Shown here: positions 18,211 through 27,306 of the stretch, piece by piece | Numbering within the stretch: the first letter of the stretch is position 1 | How the letters are laid out: each line of letters begins with the position of its first letter | Assembly (NCBI GenBank): GCA_027532905.1 | Contig: JAPZUA010000004.1 | Coordinates: 152,001-216,000 of the forward strand | Length of the DNA: 64,000 nt | Direction: 5' to 3' | Source: Magnetospirillum sp. | GTDB lineage: Bacteria > Pseudomonadota > Alphaproteobacteria > CACIAM-22H2 | Notes under the pieces: model-generated | Database searches by the model: none | What the model was told of the DNA's origin: nothing | Seen by the model: the letters and a program-made list of their open reading frames with translations, nothing else | Made by a program: the position numbers and the translations under genes

Positions 18211-19158
18211 ATGACCGCACAAGCGCCGCTGACCGTCCTGCTGGCTACCCCGCGCGGATTCTGCGCGGGCGTGGACCGGGCCATTCTGATCGTCGAACGC
18301 GCGCTCGAAAAATACGGCGCACCCGTCTTCGTACGCCACGAAATCGTCCATAATCGCTTTGTCGTCGAAGCGCTTGAGGCCAAAGGAGCCGTTTTCGTGG
18401 ACGAACTCGACGCCGTGCCGAGCGACCGGCCGGTCGTGTTCTCGGCCCACGGCGTGCCCAAAGCCGTGCCCGCCGAGGCCGAGCGGCGCGCTATGTTCTA
18501 TCTCGACGCCACCTGCCCGCTCGTCAGCAAGGTGCATTCGGCGGCCGAGCATCACTACAAAGCCGGGCGCCATATTGTGCTGATTGGGCACGACGGCCAT
18601 CCCGAAGTGGTCGGCACGCTCGGTCAATTGCCGGAAGGTGCTATCACGCTCGTCGAAGACGTCGAACAGGCCGAGCGCGTCGAACTGCCCGCCGACCGCG
18701 AGCTTGCCTTTTCGACCCAGACGACTTTGTCGGTCGACGATACGGCCGGGATCGTATCGGTATTGCAGCGCCGCTATCCGCAGATCCGCCCGCCGCGCTC
18801 GGACGACATCTGCTACGCCACGACCAACCGCCAATCGGCCGTCAAGGCGATGGCCGCCGATACCGATGCAGTACTCGTCCTGGGCTCGCCCAACTCGTCG
18901 AACTCGATGCGCCTCGTCGAAGTGGCGCGCAAAGCCGGCTGCCGCAACGCGCATCTCGTCCAGCGTGCGGCCGACATCGACTGGGACGCCCTCGGTCCCT
19001 TGCGGCGCATGGGCATAACGGCGGGCGCATCTGCACCTGAGATCCTTGTGCAGGAGACGCTGGCTGCCGCACGGGCGCGCTACGCCGTGACGATCGAAGA
19101 GGTCGTGACGGCGCGCGAAGACGTGCATTTCAATCTGCCGCGCATCCTCGAAGATTGA
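18211..19158 (+). CDS. ispH: 4-hydroxy-3-methylbut-2-enyl diphosphate reductase
   Basis: Last enzyme of the MEP isoprenoid pathway; a 4Fe-4S enzyme making IPP and DMAPP. The 315-aa product has the three cluster cysteines C18 ([11 protein letters not shown]), C102 ([11 protein letters not shown]) and C201 ([11 protein letters not shown]), the HGVP motif, and [15 protein letters not shown]. The ATG at 18211 was chosen by alignment with the family N-terminus; its ribosome site is weak. It heads a four-gene run: ispH, thrB 9 bp later, then SIMPL and rnhA by 4-bp overlaps. Confidence 0.97.
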   Translation: MTAQAPLTVLLATPRGFCAGVDRAILIVERALEKYGAPVFVRHEIVHNRFVVEALEAKGAVFVDELDAVPSDRPVVFSAHGVPKAVPAEAERRAMFYLDATCPLVSKVHSAAEHHYKAGRHIVLIGHDGHPEVVGTLGQLPEGAITLVEDVEQAERVELPADRELAFSTQTTLSVDDTAGIVSVLQRRYPQIRPPRSDDICYATTNRQSAVKAMAADTDAVLVLGSPNSSNSMRLVEVARKAGCRNAHLVQRAADIDWDALGPLRRMGITAGASAPEILVQETLAAARARYAVTIEEVVTAREDVHFNLPRILED

Positions 19159-19167
19159 GCGCGCGGA

Positions 19168-20145
19168 ATGGCCGTCTATACCGAGGTTGACGACGACGCA
19201 CTCGCGGCCTTTCTGGGCCAATACGCGATCGGCGGACTCCGGGGCTATCGCGGCATCGCCGAGGGCGTGGAAAATTCGAACTTCCTCGTCGAGACGACGC
19301 AGGGGCGCTACATCCTCACCCTCTACGAAAAGCGCGTGAAGCGCGAGGATCTGCCGTTTTTCCTCGGCCTCATGGACCATCTCGCGGCCAAGGGCCTTGC
19401 GTGCCCCACGCCGATCCACCGCACCGACGGGGCCGTGCTCGGCGAATTGTGCGGCCGGCCCGCGGCGATCGTGAGTTTCCTTGCGGGCGTGTGGCCGCGG
19501 CGCGTAACCCTCGCGCATTGCGCACCAGTCGGCGACGCTCTCGCACGCCTGCATCTGGCCGGGCAGGATTTTGCGCTGACCCGCGCCAACGCGCTGGGAC
19601 CGGCGGGCTGGCGGCCGCTCTTCGAAGCCTGCCGACCGCGCGCCGACACGGTCGAAGCGGGCTTGGCCGACGCACTCGCGCGCGAGCTCGAATATCTCGA
19701 GCGCAACTGGCCCAAGGACCTGCCCTTCGGCGTGATCCACGCCGATCTGTTTCCGGACAACGTGTTTTTTCTCGACGACGCGTTTTCGGGCATGATCGAC
19801 TTCTATTTCGCGTGCAACGATTTCCTCGCCTACGATCTGGCGATCTGCCTCAACGCTTGGTGCTTCGAAGCCGACGGCGCTTTCAACGCGACCAAGGCAC
19901 GCCGCCTCGTGGCGGGCTATGTGCGCACGCGCAAGCTTTCGCCCGAAGAGCTCGCCGCCCTGCCGATTTTCGCGCGCGGCTCGGCGCTGCGTTTTCTGCT
20001 GACGCGCCTTTACGACTGGCTCAACCATCCGCCAGGCGCTTTCGTCAAACCCAAAGACCCGCTCGAATATGCGCGAAAGCTGCGTTTCCATGCCGGGGCC
20101 GGCAATCTTGCCGCCTACGGCATCGAAAACGGAGAGACCGCGTGA
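19168..20145 (+). CDS. thrB: Homoserine kinase, type II (ThrB, APH-like fold)
   Basis: Phosphorylates homoserine for threonine synthesis. The 325-aa product belongs to the aminoglycoside-phosphotransferase-like ThrB class of alphaproteobacteria, not the GHMP class of E. coli. It begins [19 protein letters not shown], with [12 protein letters not shown] near the nucleotide loop, the catalytic [11 protein letters not shown] (Brenner-type HxDxxxxN), and the metal-binding [16 protein letters not shown]. The pathway partner thrC is at 25877-27274 on the other strand. The stop overlaps the next start (GTGA). Confidence 0.94.
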   Translation: MAVYTEVDDDALAAFLGQYAIGGLRGYRGIAEGVENSNFLVETTQGRYILTLYEKRVKREDLPFFLGLMDHLAAKGLACPTPIHRTDGAVLGELCGRPAAIVSFLAGVWPRRVTLAHCAPVGDALARLHLAGQDFALTRANALGPAGWRPLFEACRPRADTVEAGLADALARELEYLERNWPKDLPFGVIHADLFPDNVFFLDDAFSGMIDFYFACNDFLAYDLAICLNAWCFEADGAFNATKARRLVAGYVRTRKLSPEELAALPIFARGSALRFLLTRLYDWLNHPPGAFVKPKDPLEYARKLRFHAGAGNLAAYGIENGETA

Positions 20146-20816
20146 AGCACCTGATCGCAGCCCTGCTGCTGCTTGCGTTCGCCGCCACGGCGGATGCGCA
20201 GACCGTGCTCACTTTAACCGAGTCGGCCGAGCGCGAAATTGTGCAAAACCGGCTCACCGTGTCGCTGCGCGCCGAGGCAAACGCCGCCACGGCAGCTGCC
20301 GCACAAGCCGAGGTCAACCGGCGCATGGAAGCCGCCGTCGCACGCGCCAAAACCGTTGCGGGCGTGACTGTCCAAACCGGCGGGGCCTGGGCCAACGAAG
20401 AGCGCGTGCAGGGCCGACCGGTGCGCTGGCGCGCGGTCGCCACACTCGATCTGATTTCGAGCGATGCGGCTTCGCTGCTCGCCCTCGTCGGCGGCTTGCA
20501 GGAAACCGGCCTCGCGATTTCGGGCATGGGCTTCGATCTCACGCGCGAGGCTGCCCGTGCCGCGCAAGACGCGCTGACCGAGGAAGCGCTCGTACGGCTG
20601 CAGGCGCGCGCCGCGCGCGTGGCAGCCGCCCTCGACCGGCGCGTGGCTGCGATCCGCACGATCCGCATCGGCGAAACCGGCAATGCCATGCCGCAGCCGC
20701 GCATGGCATTGCGTGCCGCCGCCATGGCCGATGCGGCCCCCGCACCCGTCGCCGAGCCCGGGCGCACGAGCGTGCGAATCGACGTCGAGGCCGAAATCCT
20801 GCTGGAGCCCAAGTGA
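20142..20816 (+). CDS. SIMPL (DUF541) domain secreted protein
   Basis: 224-aa protein with a signal peptide (about residues 1-19, ending TADAQ) and a SIMPL/DUF541 domain: beta strand [20 protein letters not shown], long helices with [20 protein letters not shown], and the C-terminal repeat half. SIMPL proteins such as YggE form periplasmic oligomeric rings with proposed roles in oxidative stress; this is not settled. The GTG at 20142 overlaps the thrB stop by 4 bp, and the stop overlaps rnhA by 4 bp, so all three are coupled. Confidence 0.88.
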   Translation: MKHLIAALLLLAFAATADAQTVLTLTESAEREIVQNRLTVSLRAEANAATAAAAQAEVNRRMEAAVARAKTVAGVTVQTGGAWANEERVQGRPVRWRAVATLDLISSDAASLLALVGGLQETGLAISGMGFDLTREAARAAQDALTEEALVRLQARAARVAAALDRRVAAIRTIRIGETGNAMPQPRMALRAAAMADAAPAPVAEPGRTSVRIDVEAEILLEPK

Positions 20817-21277
20817 GTCCGGACGACAGCACTGCGGACGGTACGGTCGAAATCTTCACCGACGGTGCATGCAGCGGCAATCCCGGCCCCGGCGGCTGGG
20901 GTGCCTTGTTGCGCTTTCGCGGCATCGAAAAAGAATTGTCGGGCGGCGAAAACCCGACCACCAACAACCGCATGGAACTGATGGCAGCGATCGAAGCGCT
21001 GAAGGCCCTCAAACGGCCCGCGCGCGTGCGGCTGTGGACCGACAGCGTTTATGTGCGCGACGGCATCACCAAATGGGTGCATGGCTGGAAGCGCACCGGC
21101 TGGAAAACCGCCGACAAGAAGCCGGTCAAAAACGTCGATCTATGGCAGGCGTTGCTCGCGGCGGCCGAGCCGCACGACGTCGAATGGCGCTGGATCAAAG
21201 GCCATGCCGGCCACGCCGAAAACGAACGCGCCGACGCGCTCGCGCGCGGTGCGATTGCCGCCACGCGCGGCAACTAG
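20813..21277 (+). CDS. rnhA: Ribonuclease HI
   Basis: Degrades the RNA strand of RNA-DNA hybrids. The 154-aa product has all active-site blocks: [17 protein letters not shown] (first Asp), [13 protein letters not shown] (Glu), [12 protein letters not shown] (second Asp), the basic handle [20 protein letters not shown], and the mobile [16 protein letters not shown] (His and last Asp). The GTG start at 20813 is embedded in the SIMPL stop. The thrB-rnhA neighbourhood is recurrent in alphaproteobacteria. A type II enzyme (rnhB) is at 38758-39384. Confidence 0.96.
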   Translation: MSPDDSTADGTVEIFTDGACSGNPGPGGWGALLRFRGIEKELSGGENPTTNNRMELMAAIEALKALKRPARVRLWTDSVYVRDGITKWVHGWKRTGWKTADKKPVKNVDLWQALLAAAEPHDVEWRWIKGHAGHAENERADALARGAIAATRGN

Positions 21278-21315
21278 AAAAAGAAACGCCGACCGCGCGG
21301 TGGGCACGGTCGGCG
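21276..21315 (-). terminator. Rho-independent terminator of the peroxiredoxin gene
   Basis: AACGCCGACC (21283-21292) and GGTCGGCGTT (21306-21315) form a perfect 10-bp stem. On the minus strand the stem is followed by TTTCTTTTTC. The hairpin also lies directly after rnhA and could slow plus-strand transcription, although no T-run follows on that strand. Confidence 0.8.
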
Positions 21316-21340
21316 TTGGATACGCGAAAAGGCCGGCGGA

Positions 21341-21826
21341 TCAGCCGACTTGCGTGAGCATCGTCTCGACGTTCGAAACTTCGAAAGCGCCGGGCTTTTC
21401 AAGGTTGAAAGTCTTCACTTCGCCGTCGACCACGTACATCGAGAAGCGCTTCATGCGCAGGCCCATGCCGAAGCCCGTGCCGTCCATCTCGATGCCGAGC
21501 GCTTTGGCGAAATCGGCGTTGCCGTCGGCCAGCATCATGACCTTGTCGCCGACATTCTGCGCCTTGCCCCAAGCGTCCATCACGAACGCGTCGTTGACCG
21601 ACACGCACGCGACCGTATCGACGCCCTTGGCCTTCAGCGCGTCGTAATGGTTGACGAAGCCCGGCAGGTGCTTGGCCGAGCAGGTCGGCGTGAAGGCGCC
21701 CGGCAGGCCGAAGATCGCGACCTTCTTGCCCTTGAAGATGTCGTCGGTCGTGAAGTCCTTGATGCCGTCCTTGGTCATCGACTTGAGCTTCACTGCCGGA
21801 ACCTTGTCGCCTGCCTTGATCGTCAT
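21341..21826 (-). CDS. Prx5-type peroxiredoxin
   Basis: Thiol peroxidase of the Prx5 family, 161 aa, usually reduced by glutaredoxin or thioredoxin. The peroxidatic cysteine is C49 in LPGAFTPTCSAKHLPGF; a second Cys lies at about residue 74 (VACVSVNDAFVMDAW). The conserved Arg region MRMKRFSMYVVDG-like end is present. A ribosome site (GAAAGGACA) precedes the ATG. It lies 60 bp downstream of the DsbD-like gene on the same strand, so the two thiol-redox genes may be co-transcribed. Cytoplasmic, as no signal peptide is seen. Confidence 0.93.
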   Translation of the reverse strand: MTIKAGDKVPAVKLKSMTKDGIKDFTTDDIFKGKKVAIFGLPGAFTPTCSAKHLPGFVNHYDALKAKGVDTVACVSVNDAFVMDAWGKAQNVGDKVMMLADGNADFAKALGIEMDGTGFGMGLRMKRFSMYVVDGEVKTFNLEKPGAFEVSNVETMLTQVG

Positions 21827-21886
21827 GGGAATGTCCTTTCGCCCCCTAAGGGGGCGGCTGTCGGGGAAAGGGTACGGGACTAGGAT

Positions 21887-23980
21887 TTAGAGGGGTGCTC
21901 GCGAGATTGCAACGGGGGCGGCGGCTTGGGCGAGGGCGGCGAGCACGGCGTCGGCACTCAGCAATTCGGGCAGTGCGATGCCGCCCGGTGCGCCCGGCCC
22001 GTAGACGGCGTTGAACGGGATGCCGTAGCGCCCGAAACTCGCCAAATAGGCCGAAATGCGGGCGTCGGGCCGCGTCCAATCGGCGCGCATCGCGACCACG
22101 CCAGCGCTCTGCAGCCGGTCGAGCACGGGAGCCCGCACCACCACGAGGCGCTTGTTGACTTGGCAGGTCACGCACCAATCGGCCGTCACGTCGACGAAAA
22201 CCACGCGGCCGGATGCGACCGCGCGGTCGATTTCGGTGCGGTCGAACGCGACCCATGCGATCGCAGGATCCGCCGTCAATGCGCTTGCCGGTGCCGTTGC
22301 CAGACGCGGCGGCACCGCGACGGCCACGAACACGCAAATACTTGCGAGCCACACGCGCTGCCGCACGTGGCGGCGCGCGCGCAACAAAAACAGCCCGAGT
22401 GCGAGACCCACCAGGGCAGAAGCCAGCGCCAGTGCTGCCGCAAACCCAAGCTGGGCCGCCAGCACGCTTGCAAGCCATACGGCCGTGCCGACAAGGGCGA
22501 GGCCCAGCACCGCACGCAGCACGCCCATCCAACGGCCGGGGCGCGGCAGAGCCTGGGCGAGGCCCGGTGCGGCCGCGACGGCGAGATAGGGGGCCGCGAG
22601 CCCAAGGGCCAGCGCCATGAAGATCGCGAAAATCTCGACAGGCCCTTGCGCCAGCGCAAACCCGACAGCGGTGCCGACAAAGGGTGCCGAGCACGGTGTC
22701 GCAAGCAATGTTGCAAACAGGCCGGTCGCAAACGACCCGCCGAATTTGGGGTCGCCCACGCGCCCGAAGGCGGCCGGCATTGGGATTTCGAACCAGCCCC
22801 AGAGATTGGCGGCAAAGCCCACGAGGACGAGCGCCATCGCCGCCAAGAACCAAGGCTGCTGGAACTGCAACCCCCAACCCACCGCCTCGCCCGCCGCTTT
22901 GAGGCCAACGAGACTTGCGGCCAATATCGCAAACGCCACAACGATCCCGGCGGCGGTTGCCAGGAACGAGAGGCGCGTCGCACGCCGGTCTTCGCGCGCG
23001 TGCGACACGAGCCCCGCAAGCTTCATGGCGAGCACGGGCAAAACGCACGGCATCAAATTGAGAATGAGGCCGCCCAACAAAGCGACCGCCAACATCGCCA
23101 GAAGCGAGCCCGACAAAGCGGCCGGCGGGGCCGTTCCGAGCGTCAGCGTGCGCTCGACGGCACGGCCGCGATCAACCAGCGTGAAAGTCGCGCTGGCACC
23201 GGGCCCAAGTTTTTCTGCGCCCGGCCCTGCTGCGGCCGGCACGATCATCGTCGCAAGCCTGCCCCCGTCGGAAAACTGCACGATGGGTTTGGCAAAGCTC
23301 CAGCCCGGCGGGCCTTCGACATAAAGATCGGGGACCGACAAAGACGGCTCGGCGCGCACCTGCACAAGCAGCGACGCCGGTGGCCCCGCCCTTAAATCGG
23401 CCGCTTCGATCGCCAAACCGTTGACGCCCGCACCGGCCGCATCGACCGGCGGAACGGACGAGGCAAAGCGCGCCAAATCATGCGCCTGGTCCGAGGGCAC
23501 GCCGGGCCCGGCTGCAAGATCGAGGGCAAGTTCGGCGCGATAGGGAATGCACACGACCTCGCACACCAGCACGTCCACGCCTGCGCGCACGCGCAACGCC
23601 TCGCCCGGCGTATGCAGCACCGCCTCGATCGGCAGGATAACCGTGCCGCCATAGCCGTAGGTTTCGAGCCCGAACAGCGTGAAGCGTTCGGGCACGGGGA
23701 AGCGCAGTGCCGCGTTCGCGAGATTGTCCGAGCCCGCCCAGTCGATTGTCGGCGGCAGACCGGCATCGCCAGGCGAACGCCAATAGGTTTTCCAGCCCGG
23801 AGCCAACTGCATCTCGAGCCCCAAACCGACGGCGCCTTGCGTGCCCGTGCCCGAATTGGCGGCAACTAGACGCAAAGCGATCTCGGGATGGCGCACCCAA
23901 TCGGACGCAGCCGCAAACGCCGCACCGGGGTGTGCGAGCAGCGAAAGAGCCAGCAATATCCACAGTCTGAAACGCGTCAA
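21887..23980 (-). CDS. DsbD/ScsB-like membrane thiol-disulfide reductase
   Basis: Carries electrons from cytoplasmic thioredoxin to periplasmic thiol proteins. The 697-aa product has a signal peptide, an N-terminal beta domain with C-x3-C (CEVVCIPY), a DsbD-type transmembrane core with one Cys in LILNLMPCVLPVLAMK and another in LATPCSAPFVG, and a C-terminal thioredoxin-like domain with VDVTADWCVTCQVNKR. The TTG at 23978-23980 with a GAGGGA ribosome site is preferred; an upstream ATG at 24082 would overlap the divergent yqgE. The arrangement resembles ScsB. A DsbA-type protein is encoded at 3119-3736. Confidence 0.9.
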   Translation of the reverse strand: MTRFRLWILLALSLLAHPGAAFAAASDWVRHPEIALRLVAANSGTGTQGAVGLGLEMQLAPGWKTYWRSPGDAGLPPTIDWAGSDNLANAALRFPVPERFTLFGLETYGYGGTVILPIEAVLHTPGEALRVRAGVDVLVCEVVCIPYRAELALDLAAGPGVPSDQAHDLARFASSVPPVDAAGAGVNGLAIEAADLRAGPPASLLVQVRAEPSLSVPDLYVEGPPGWSFAKPIVQFSDGGRLATMIVPAAAGPGAEKLGPGASATFTLVDRGRAVERTLTLGTAPPAALSGSLLAMLAVALLGGLILNLMPCVLPVLAMKLAGLVSHAREDRRATRLSFLATAAGIVVAFAILAASLVGLKAAGEAVGWGLQFQQPWFLAAMALVLVGFAANLWGWFEIPMPAAFGRVGDPKFGGSFATGLFATLLATPCSAPFVGTAVGFALAQGPVEIFAIFMALALGLAAPYLAVAAAPGLAQALPRPGRWMGVLRAVLGLALVGTAVWLASVLAAQLGFAAALALASALVGLALGLFLLRARRHVRQRVWLASICVFVAVAVPPRLATAPASALTADPAIAWVAFDRTEIDRAVASGRVVFVDVTADWCVTCQVNKRLVVVRAPVLDRLQSAGVVAMRADWTRPDARISAYLASFGRYGIPFNAVYGPGAPGGIALPELLSADAVLAALAQAAAPVAISRAPL

Positions 23981-24037
23981 TTCAGTCCCTCGGCAAGCCT
24001 GCAAATTCGCCCGAAGCTGTGCTATTCTATATTGGAT

Positions 24038-24616
24038 ATGGCGCGCACACGCATCGAGATTCCGACCTTCTTCGCGGGGCACCTGCTGGTCGCGATGCCC
24101 TCAATGTCCGATTCCCGCTTCGAGCGCTCGGTCATCTACATGTGCGCGCACAATCCCGACGGCGCCATGGGCCTCGTCATCAACCGGCCATTCGAACAGA
24201 TGAGCTTCCCCGACCTGCTCGAGCAGCTCGAAATCCCGAGCAGCCCGCGCACGCGCCAAATCCTGCTGCGCTCGGGCGGGCCGGTCGAATCGGGCCGCGG
24301 TTTCGTGCTGCATTCGGACGACTACATGCACGACGGCTCGATGCGTGTGATGCCGGGCATCGCCCTTACGGCGACGATCGACATTCTGAAAGCGCTCGCC
24401 ATCGGCGACGGGCCGCAGCGTTCGCTGCTGGCCCTGGGCTGTGCCGGCTGGTCGGCAGGCCAGCTCGAAGGTGAGATCCAGCGCAATGGCTGGCTCACCG
24501 TGCCGGCCGATGCCGATCTCGTTTTCGACCAGGGGCTCGACACGCTGTGGCAGCGCGCGATCGGTCGGCTCGGTGTGGATTTGAGCCGCCTCTCGGGCGA
24601 AGCGGGCCACGCCTAG
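24038..24616 (+). CDS. YqgE/AlgH family protein (DUF179)
   Basis: 192-aa protein of the YqgE/AlgH family. It contains the family stretches FFAGHLLVAMPSMSDSRFER, GAMGLVINRPFEQ, LRSGGPVESGRGFVLHS and LLALGCAGWSAGQLEGE. The biochemical function is not known; AlgH was first named as a regulator of alginate in Pseudomonas but is not clearly a DNA-binding protein. The ATG at 24038 is divergent from the DsbD-like gene across 57 bp. Its stop lies 4 bp from the convergent M16 peptidase stop. Confidence 0.93.
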   Translation: MARTRIEIPTFFAGHLLVAMPSMSDSRFERSVIYMCAHNPDGAMGLVINRPFEQMSFPDLLEQLEIPSSPRTRQILLRSGGPVESGRGFVLHSDDYMHDGSMRVMPGIALTATIDILKALAIGDGPQRSLLALGCAGWSAGQLEGEIQRNGWLTVPADADLVFDQGLDTLWQRAIGRLGVDLSRLSGEAGHA

Positions 24617-24620
24617 AATC

Positions 24621-25880
24621 TTACGCGGCGATTCGGGCCGCGATTTTTTCGAGACTTTCGAGATTGGCGAGCGGCCCCAAAGCCGCCAAGGTCGGGCGGC
24701 CGGCGAAGATGCGCGCGGCCACGCGCATCAGATCCTCGTGCGCGACGGCCTCGACCTTTGCGGTCACTTCCTCGGGCGTGATGTCGCGCCCGAAGATCAG
24801 CAGATTGGCGCCGAGCGCATCCATGCGCGCATTCGTACTTTCGAGCGACATGAGCAGACCTGCGCGCATCTGCGCTTTGGCGCGGCGCAATTCAGCGTCG
24901 CTGGCCTTGGCGCGTGCACCGCGCAGCTGGTCGACAAGGGCCGGAATGAGTTCGGCCATCTCGGTTTCGCCGGTCCCTGTATAGATATCGAACATGCCGC
25001 CGTCGGCGAACGAGGCGGCATGCGCCGAGATCGAATAGCACAGGCCGCGCTTTTCGCGGATCTCCTGGAACAGACGCGAGGACATGCCGCCGCCCAGCAT
25101 CGTCGCCAAGACCTGCACGGCCCAATAGTCGGGATCCGCAAAACCCACGCCGGGGAAACCGATCACCAGATGCGCTTGCTCGAGATCGCTGTCGTCGCGG
25201 AACTCGCCGCCGGTGTAGCGCGCCACTTCGTTGAGGGCGGCACCGTTCGCACGCCAAGCGCCCAGCAGCGCATCGGCACGGTTGGCGAGATGGGTGGGGT
25301 CGAAATTGCCCGCTGCTGCGAGCACCACATTGCTCGGCGCATAGATCGCCGCACGCCAATCGAGGGCGGCCGCACGCGGCAATTTGCGGATGATATCGGC
25401 CGTCCCCAGCACGGGCCGGCCAAGCGCCTGGCCCGCATAAGCCGTTTCCTGGAAACGGTCGAAGATCACGTCGTCGGGCGTGTCTTCGACTTGGCCGAGC
25501 TCCTGCAGGATCACGCCGCGCTCGCGTTCGAACTCGGCCGGGTCGTAGGACGAGTTCAGGAAAATGTCGGCGAGGATGTCGAGGGCGAGGTCGAAATCCT
25601 GCTTGAGGCATTTGATGTAATAGGCGGTCTGCTCGCGCCCCGTATGCGCGTTCATAAAGCCGCCGACATTTTCGATCTCTTCGGCGATCGCCTTGGCGTC
25701 GCGCCGGGCCGTGCCCTTAAACGCCATATGCTCGAGCATGTGCGCGACACCGTTCAAGGCCGCCGGCTCGTGGCGCGTTCCGGCACCCACATAGATGCCG
25801 ACCGAAACGGTTTCGACCTGATCCATGCGGTCGCTCGCCACGCGCAGGCCATTGGCAAGGCTTTCGACGCGTACGCTCAT
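24621..25880 (-). CDS. M16 family zinc metallopeptidase (processing-peptidase-like)
   Basis: 419-aa pitrilysin-family protease, similar in length and sequence to mitochondrial processing peptidase beta and to alphaproteobacterial homologues. The inverted zinc motif HMLEH is at residues 47-51, with the downstream Glu region ENVGGFMNAHTGREQTAYY. The second half carries EIREKRGLCYSISAHAASF, the glycine-rich substrate-binding part being weak. No signal peptide is visible. It overlaps thrC by 4 bp (ATGA) and is the last gene of the long cta-thrC run. A thrC-M16 adjacency is common in alphaproteobacteria. Confidence 0.93.
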   Translation of the reverse strand: MSVRVESLANGLRVASDRMDQVETVSVGIYVGAGTRHEPAALNGVAHMLEHMAFKGTARRDAKAIAEEIENVGGFMNAHTGREQTAYYIKCLKQDFDLALDILADIFLNSSYDPAEFERERGVILQELGQVEDTPDDVIFDRFQETAYAGQALGRPVLGTADIIRKLPRAAALDWRAAIYAPSNVVLAAAGNFDPTHLANRADALLGAWRANGAALNEVARYTGGEFRDDSDLEQAHLVIGFPGVGFADPDYWAVQVLATMLGGGMSSRLFQEIREKRGLCYSISAHAASFADGGMFDIYTGTGETEMAELIPALVDQLRGARAKASDAELRRAKAQMRAGLLMSLESTNARMDALGANLLIFGRDITPEEVTAKVEAVAHEDLMRVAARIFAGRPTLAALGPLANLESLEKIAARIAA

Positions 25881-27274
25881 CGTGCCCTCGCTGCGAGATC
25901 GGCCACGACCTGTTTGACGCGCGCAAGATCGTTGGGCAGCACTTCGACGCGTTCGGGCCGTTCGAACAAATCGGCCAAACGCGGCGGCAAAGCCGGGCGC
26001 ACGCCGGCCGCACGCTCGACCGCATCGGGAAATTTCGCCGGATGTGCTGTCGAGGCGACCACGACCGGGTTGTCGGAACGTTTGGCCTTGCGCGCCACAT
26101 GCAGCGCAACGGCCGTGTGCGGATCTATGAGTTCGCCCGTGGTGCGATAGGTTTCGCCGATTTCGGCAAGCGTGGCCGCTTCGTCGCAGGCCCCGGCGTC
26201 GAACTCGGCGGCAAGATCGGCATGCTGTGAGGGGGCAAATTCCAAGCGTCCGTCGGTGCGGAACTTCGCCATCATGGCGGCGGTGGCGGCCCCGTCGCGC
26301 GCGTTGAGTTCGAACATCAGCCGCTCGAAATTGGACGAGATCTGCACGTCCATCGATGGCGATACGGTGGGGGCGACGGCTTCAAGCGCCATGCGGCCCG
26401 TGGCGACCGTGCGCGCCATGATGTCGTTGCGGTTGGTCGCAACGATCATGCGGCCTACAGGCAGACCCATGCGCTTGGCGCCATAGGCCGCCAGCATATT
26501 GCCGAAATTGCCGGTCGGCACGCAGAAATCGACGGCGCGATCGGGTGCGCCCAGCGACAACGCCGCATGCGCGTAATAGACGATCTGGGCGGCCACGCGC
26601 GCCCAGTTGATCGAATTGACGGCCGAGAGATTGTAGCGGTCGCGGAATTCGAGATCGTTGAACAGGGCTTTCACCGCGTCCTGGCAATCGTCGAAGGTGC
26701 CCTCGAGTGCAATGTTGCGCACATTGGCCGACAGCACCGTCGTCATCTGGCGGCGCTGCACGGGCGAGGTGCGCCCGTTGGGATGCAGCATCACGATATC
26801 GACGGCCGCCCGGTCCATGCACGCGGCAATGCCTGCGGGCCCCGTATCGCCCGACGTGGCCCCCACGACCATCACGCGCGTTCCCTTGGCGGCCAGCACA
26901 TGGTCGAACAGGCGGCCGACGAGTTGCAGCGCATAGTCTTTGAAAGCAAGCGTGGGCCCGTGGAACAATTCCATCGTCCACAGGCCGGGGCCAAGCTGCT
27001 TCAAGGGGGCGACCGCCGGATGGCCAAAGCCCGCATAGGTCTCGGCTGCAAGGCGCTCAAGATCGCGGTCGGCAATGGTGCCGCCGACGAACGGTCGCAG
27101 CACGGCAGCCGCGATCTCGGCATAAGGCCGGTCGCGCAACGCGCGCCATTGGCTTTGCGAGAATTGCGGCCAGGCTTCCGGCACGTATAGCCCGCCGTCG
27201 CGCGCGAGGCCTGCGAGCAGCACGTCGTCGAAAGCAAGGGAAGGCGCTTGGCCGCGGGTCGAAATGTAGCGCAC
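25877..27274 (-). CDS. thrC: Threonine synthase
   Basis: PLP enzyme converting O-phosphohomoserine to threonine. The 465-aa product is of the longer, bacterial and yeast type: MRYISTRGQAPSLAFDDVLL, the PLP lysine in GPTLAFKDYALQ (about K111), the phosphate-binding VGATSGDTGPAG, and CVPTGNFGNMLAAY. It acts directly after ThrB (19168-20145). The gene is 32 bp after the M32 peptidase gene and coupled to the M16 gene, at the end of the oxidase cluster. Confidence 0.96.
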   Translation of the reverse strand: MRYISTRGQAPSLAFDDVLLAGLARDGGLYVPEAWPQFSQSQWRALRDRPYAEIAAAVLRPFVGGTIADRDLERLAAETYAGFGHPAVAPLKQLGPGLWTMELFHGPTLAFKDYALQLVGRLFDHVLAAKGTRVMVVGATSGDTGPAGIAACMDRAAVDIVMLHPNGRTSPVQRRQMTTVLSANVRNIALEGTFDDCQDAVKALFNDLEFRDRYNLSAVNSINWARVAAQIVYYAHAALSLGAPDRAVDFCVPTGNFGNMLAAYGAKRMGLPVGRMIVATNRNDIMARTVATGRMALEAVAPTVSPSMDVQISSNFERLMFELNARDGAATAAMMAKFRTDGRLEFAPSQHADLAAEFDAGACDEAATLAEIGETYRTTGELIDPHTAVALHVARKAKRSDNPVVVASTAHPAKFPDAVERAAGVRPALPPRLADLFERPERVEVLPNDLARVKQVVADLAARAR

Positions 27275-27306
27275 GAGCTTTTTCGTCTCCGTCGATAAGG
27301 CGCGCG

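Noticed and set aside
18112-20091. A 659-codon minus-strand open frame across ispH and thrB
   Set aside because: Both plus-strand genes are unmistakable by motifs; the antisense frame is low-complexity Arg/Gly/Ala-rich shadow.
21836-21856. GCCCCCTAAGGGGGC hairpin between the DsbD-like and peroxiredoxin genes
   Set aside because: Short palindrome with no U-run; it could weaken read-through but cannot be called a terminator from sequence alone.
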